Positions 61,824 to 64,000 of a DNA stretch of 64,000 nucleotides are shown one piece after another. The stretch lies in the NCBI RefSeq assembly GCF_900130045.1, contig NZ_FQXT01000005.1:62001-126000 (forward strand), written 5' to 3'. Each line of letters opens with the position of its first letter. Positions within the stretch are counted from its first letter, which is position 1. Position numbers and translations under genes: made by a program. Under the pieces are notes generated by a model. The model did no database searches. It was not told the origin of the DNA and saw only the letters and a program-made list of their open reading frames with translations. Source of the DNA: Leeuwenhoekiella palythoae. GTDB taxonomy: Bacteria; Bacteroidota; Bacteroidia; Flavobacteriales; Flavobacteriaceae.

Positions 61824-63347
61824 ATGAGCCAGACCGAAGCCTTTAAAGAACACATTATACAAGGAAACCTTTGCAAGGGAGCATATATCACCGTGGGTGC
61901 TGCGATGCTTGACGGGCAGACGATAACCGGAGCTCACGTAAACCTTCCTTTAAAGACCCTAAACAGACACGGTTTAATTGCTGGCGCCACCGGAACCGGA
62001 AAGACCAAGACACTTCAGGTTTTAGCCGAAAATCTTTCAGAAAAAGGTGTTCCCGTGTTATTGATGGATATGAAAGGTGACCTTAGTGGTATCGCAAAAG
62101 CAAGTGAAGGTCATCCTAAAATTGATGAGCGCCACGCAAAAATTGGCCTACCCTTTGAACCAAAAGATTTTCCGGTAGAGCTACTCACCTTGTCTGAACA
62201 AAATGGAGTACGACTGCGCGCCACGGTGAGTGAATTTGGCCCGGTTCTATTCTCTAGAATTATCGATGCAACAGATGCTCAAGCCGGCATCATCGCCATC
62301 TTATTTAAATATTGTGACGACAAGAGCCTGCCTTTATTAGACTTGAAAGACTTTAAAAAAGTATTACAGTACGCGACAGATGAAGGCAAAGAAGAAATTC
62401 AAGATCTATACGGCAGAATTTCTACTGCCTCTGCAGGCGCTATCTTAAGAAAAGTTGTTCAACTGGAGCAGCAAGGTGCAGATATCTTTTTTGGTGAAAA
62501 ATCTTTTGATGTTGATGATTTGCTTCGACTGGATGACAATGGGCGAGGTAAAATAAATATCATTCGGCTTACTGATATTCAAGACAGGCCTCAACTTTTC
62601 TCAACGTTTATGCTCAGTTTGCTCGCGGAAATTTACAGCACTTTTCCAGAGCAGGGCGACAGCGATCAACCGGAATTGGTCATCTTTATTGATGAAGCGC
62701 ATCTTATTTTTAAAGAAGCTTCAAAAGCACTGCACAGCCAGATCGAAAGCATTGTGAAACTCATACGATCTAAAGGTGTTGGCTTATACTTTGTTACGCA
62801 AAACCCAACCGATGTTCCCGATGGTGTATTGAGTCAGCTAGGCTTAAAAATTCAGCATGCACTTAGGGCTTTCACCGCAAAGGACCGCAAGGCCATTAAG
62901 CTCACTGCCGAAAACTACCCCGATTCTGAATATTATGATACCAAAGAAGTGCTCACCACTTTAGGTACTGGTGAAGCGCTGGTTTCGGCTCTTGATGAAA
63001 AAGGAAGACCCACACCGCTTGCAGCCACAATGATGCGTGCGCCAATGTCTCGAATGGATATTCTTACCGATGCTGAAATTGAAGAAATAAATCGTAAATC
63101 TGCACTCGCTCCTAAGTACAATGATACTGTAGATCGAGAAAGCGCGTATGAATTGCTAAATGCTAAAATCAAAAAGGCAGAAAGCGAAGAAGCCAAGGAA
63201 AAAGCTAAAGAAGAACGTGCAACGGTGTCTAAAAGCAGTCGTACTTCTTCCCGAAGTAACACTACTGAAAAAGCGATAATTAAAGTGCTTACCAGCGCCA
63301 CAGTAATACGCGGTGTTCTGGGCATTTTAGGAAAACTTATAAAATAA
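61824..63347 (+). CDS. HerA-like ATPase, DUF853/YjgR family
   Basis: A 507-residue P-loop ATPase of the FtsK/HerA group. Walker A is AGATGTGKTKT (about residues 53-63), followed by VLLMDMKGDLSG. Walker B is LVIFIDEAHLIF, the sensor region is YFVTQNPTDVPDGVLSQLG, and an arginine-containing LRAFTAKDRKAIKL follows. Residues about 440-490 are a charged low-complexity linker (K/E/S/T-rich), before a hydrophobic tail VIRGVLGILGKLIK. The role is uncertain: DNA translocation is inferred from the family. The lipoprotein gene begins 25 nt downstream. Confidence 0.88.
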   Translation: MSQTEAFKEHIIQGNLCKGAYITVGAAMLDGQTITGAHVNLPLKTLNRHGLIAGATGTGKTKTLQVLAENLSEKGVPVLLMDMKGDLSGIAKASEGHPKIDERHAKIGLPFEPKDFPVELLTLSEQNGVRLRATVSEFGPVLFSRIIDATDAQAGIIAILFKYCDDKSLPLLDLKDFKKVLQYATDEGKEEIQDLYGRISTASAGAILRKVVQLEQQGADIFFGEKSFDVDDLLRLDDNGRGKINIIRLTDIQDRPQLFSTFMLSLLAEIYSTFPEQGDSDQPELVIFIDEAHLIFKEASKALHSQIESIVKLIRSKGVGLYFVTQNPTDVPDGVLSQLGLKIQHALRAFTAKDRKAIKLTAENYPDSEYYDTKEVLTTLGTGEALVSALDEKGRPTPLAATMMRAPMSRMDILTDAEIEEINRKSALAPKYNDTVDRESAYELLNAKIKKAESEEAKEKAKEERATVSKSSRTSSRSNTTEKAIIKVLTSATVIRGVLGILGKLIK

Positions 63348-63372
63348 ACCCTAACAGAAACAAACCCTTATA

Positions 63373-63918
63373 ATGAAAAGAATATTTTTTGCAGCCATAA
63401 TTACCAATTTACTATTCACCTCTTGTGACTCAGACAGCTCTTTTAAAGTTACTGCTGATCGTGTAGGCGAACTCACTAAAGAAACGCAAGTAAACGAACT
63501 AAAAACCATTTTTAGCAATGATAGTGTTGTGGATCAAAATTCTGGTCTAAGTGAAGAGCTAAATGTGAACGCTATTGAAATTTATGAAAAAGGTGGAAAG
63601 CAATTGCTAAGCTTGATGCCCACTAAAGATGGTAATCCAAAAACAATTAAAACTGTTCAGGTTTTTGATGAACGCTACACCACCGAAGAAGGCATCAACC
63701 TCAACAGTACCTATAAAGACATCACCGAAGCTTATGAGATTTCAAGAATTGAAACACTAATAAGTAGTATCGTAATTTTTGTTGATGACATCAATGCGTA
63801 TTTTACTATTGATCGTGATGAGCTTCCGGGAGAGTTGCGTTTTAATATGGATGCTAAAGTTACCGGTGCTGAAATTCCAAATGACGCCAAGATCAAATAC
63901 TTTATGATCGGCTGGTAA
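63373..63918 (+). CDS. Hypothetical lipoprotein
   Basis: A 181-residue protein with lipobox NLLFTSC (Cys at 18) followed by an acidic DSDSS. The mature part is predicted alpha/beta with the segments VGELTKETQVNELKTIFSND, LNVNAIEIYEKGGKQLLSL and IETLISSIVIFVDDINAYF. It recalls bacterial envelope lipoproteins that respond to stress, but I recognise no family. It may be co-transcribed with the HerA-like gene. Confidence 0.6.
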   Translation: MKRIFFAAIITNLLFTSCDSDSSFKVTADRVGELTKETQVNELKTIFSNDSVVDQNSGLSEELNVNAIEIYEKGGKQLLSLMPTKDGNPKTIKTVQVFDERYTTEEGINLNSTYKDITEAYEISRIETLISSIVIFVDDINAYFTIDRDELPGELRFNMDAKVTGAEIPNDAKIKYFMIGW

Positions 63919-63928
63919 ATTAAAAATA

Positions 63929-64000
63929 ATGTCTGACGCTAAATACTATATTCAGAAAACTCCTTTTGTCGTCCCTACTGATGACGGTAAATACATCGGG
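63929..64000 (+). CDS. Probable cupin-domain protein (partial)
   Basis: ATG 63929 opens a frame to the window edge, 24 codons (MSDAKYYIQKTPFVVPTDDG and on). The opening KYYIQKTPFVVPT resembles the N-terminus of small cupins that I recall from flavobacteria. The diagnostic His/Glu cupin motifs lie beyond the window, so the call is tentative. It is 10 nt after the lipoprotein stop. Confidence 0.5.
   Translation, partial: MSDAKYYIQKTPFVVPTDDGKYIG

Noticed and set aside
61824-63347. HerA-like ATPase as part of an antiphage defence system
   Set aside because: No nuclease partner (such as NurA, Sir2 or DUF4297-type) is adjacent; the DUF853/YjgR family is a common core gene.

Overview
The window looks like ordinary chromosome from a member of the Flavobacteriaceae (Bacteroidota), probably marine; I cannot name the genus. 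The lineage is supported by a fused SecDF, a type III glutamine synthetase, a DoxX/MauE protein of the BT_3928 type, a Rho factor with a long Asn-rich insertion, OmpP1/FadL, DUF4293, DUF6588 and DUF3667 proteins, promoters with the Bacteroidota -7 box TAnnTTTG (often with TTG about 19-20 nt upstream), and the absence of obvious Shine-Dalgarno sequences. I see no insertion sequence, prophage, integrase, CRISPR array or rRNA operon.

Layout, left to right. 1-1733: two leftward curlin-repeat (functional amyloid) genes, the second running off the window. 2131-5533: divergent glutamine synthetases, type III (left) and type II (right), sharing a 202-bp control region with a duplicated C-tract/T-tract motif. 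5640-7481: Ca2+/Na+ exchanger and folP, leftward. 7619-13392: a rightward run of DUF1599, DoxX-thioredoxin-DUF6624 fusion, orphan DppB-like permease, TlpA, tpiA, prmA and clpS. 13567-19406: metzincin lipoprotease, tRNA-Arg(ACG), a small carbohydrate group (GH28 and GH2) and two poorly known small proteins. 19451-22537: TPP riboswitch with thiM-thiE-thiD-tenA (thiamine salvage). 22792-27288: nuclease-like protein, an internally duplicated lipoprotein, DUF423, apt and a 50-residue microprotein. 27835-30517: BlaI repressor, M56 sensor peptidase and a candidate BlaI operator. 30626-35862: diadenylate cyclase, DUF3667, ABC exporter, truA, phosphoesterase and DUF4293.

36072-41565: rho, a TlpA lipoprotein, rpsT, two tRNA-Glu(TTC) and proS. 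41699-44395: a low-complexity lipoprotein and OmpP1/FadL. 44599-50190: folE, cysS, yidD, lgt, DUF192, an unknown secreted protein and glutaminase. 50314-59993: leftward secDF, mdh, DUF6588, gyrB and asnB. 60351-64000: DUF2911, queE, a HerA-like ATPase, a lipoprotein and the start of a probable cupin.

Glutamine chemistry recurs (two glutamine synthetases, glutaminase, asparagine synthetase), as do folate steps (folP, folE). Otherwise most of the window is housekeeping. The less explained parts are the curlin pair and its control region, the glutamine synthetase control region, the DoxX-DUF6624 fusion, the BlaI/M56 locus with its helical insert, the Rho insertion, and several unassigned secreted proteins and microproteins.
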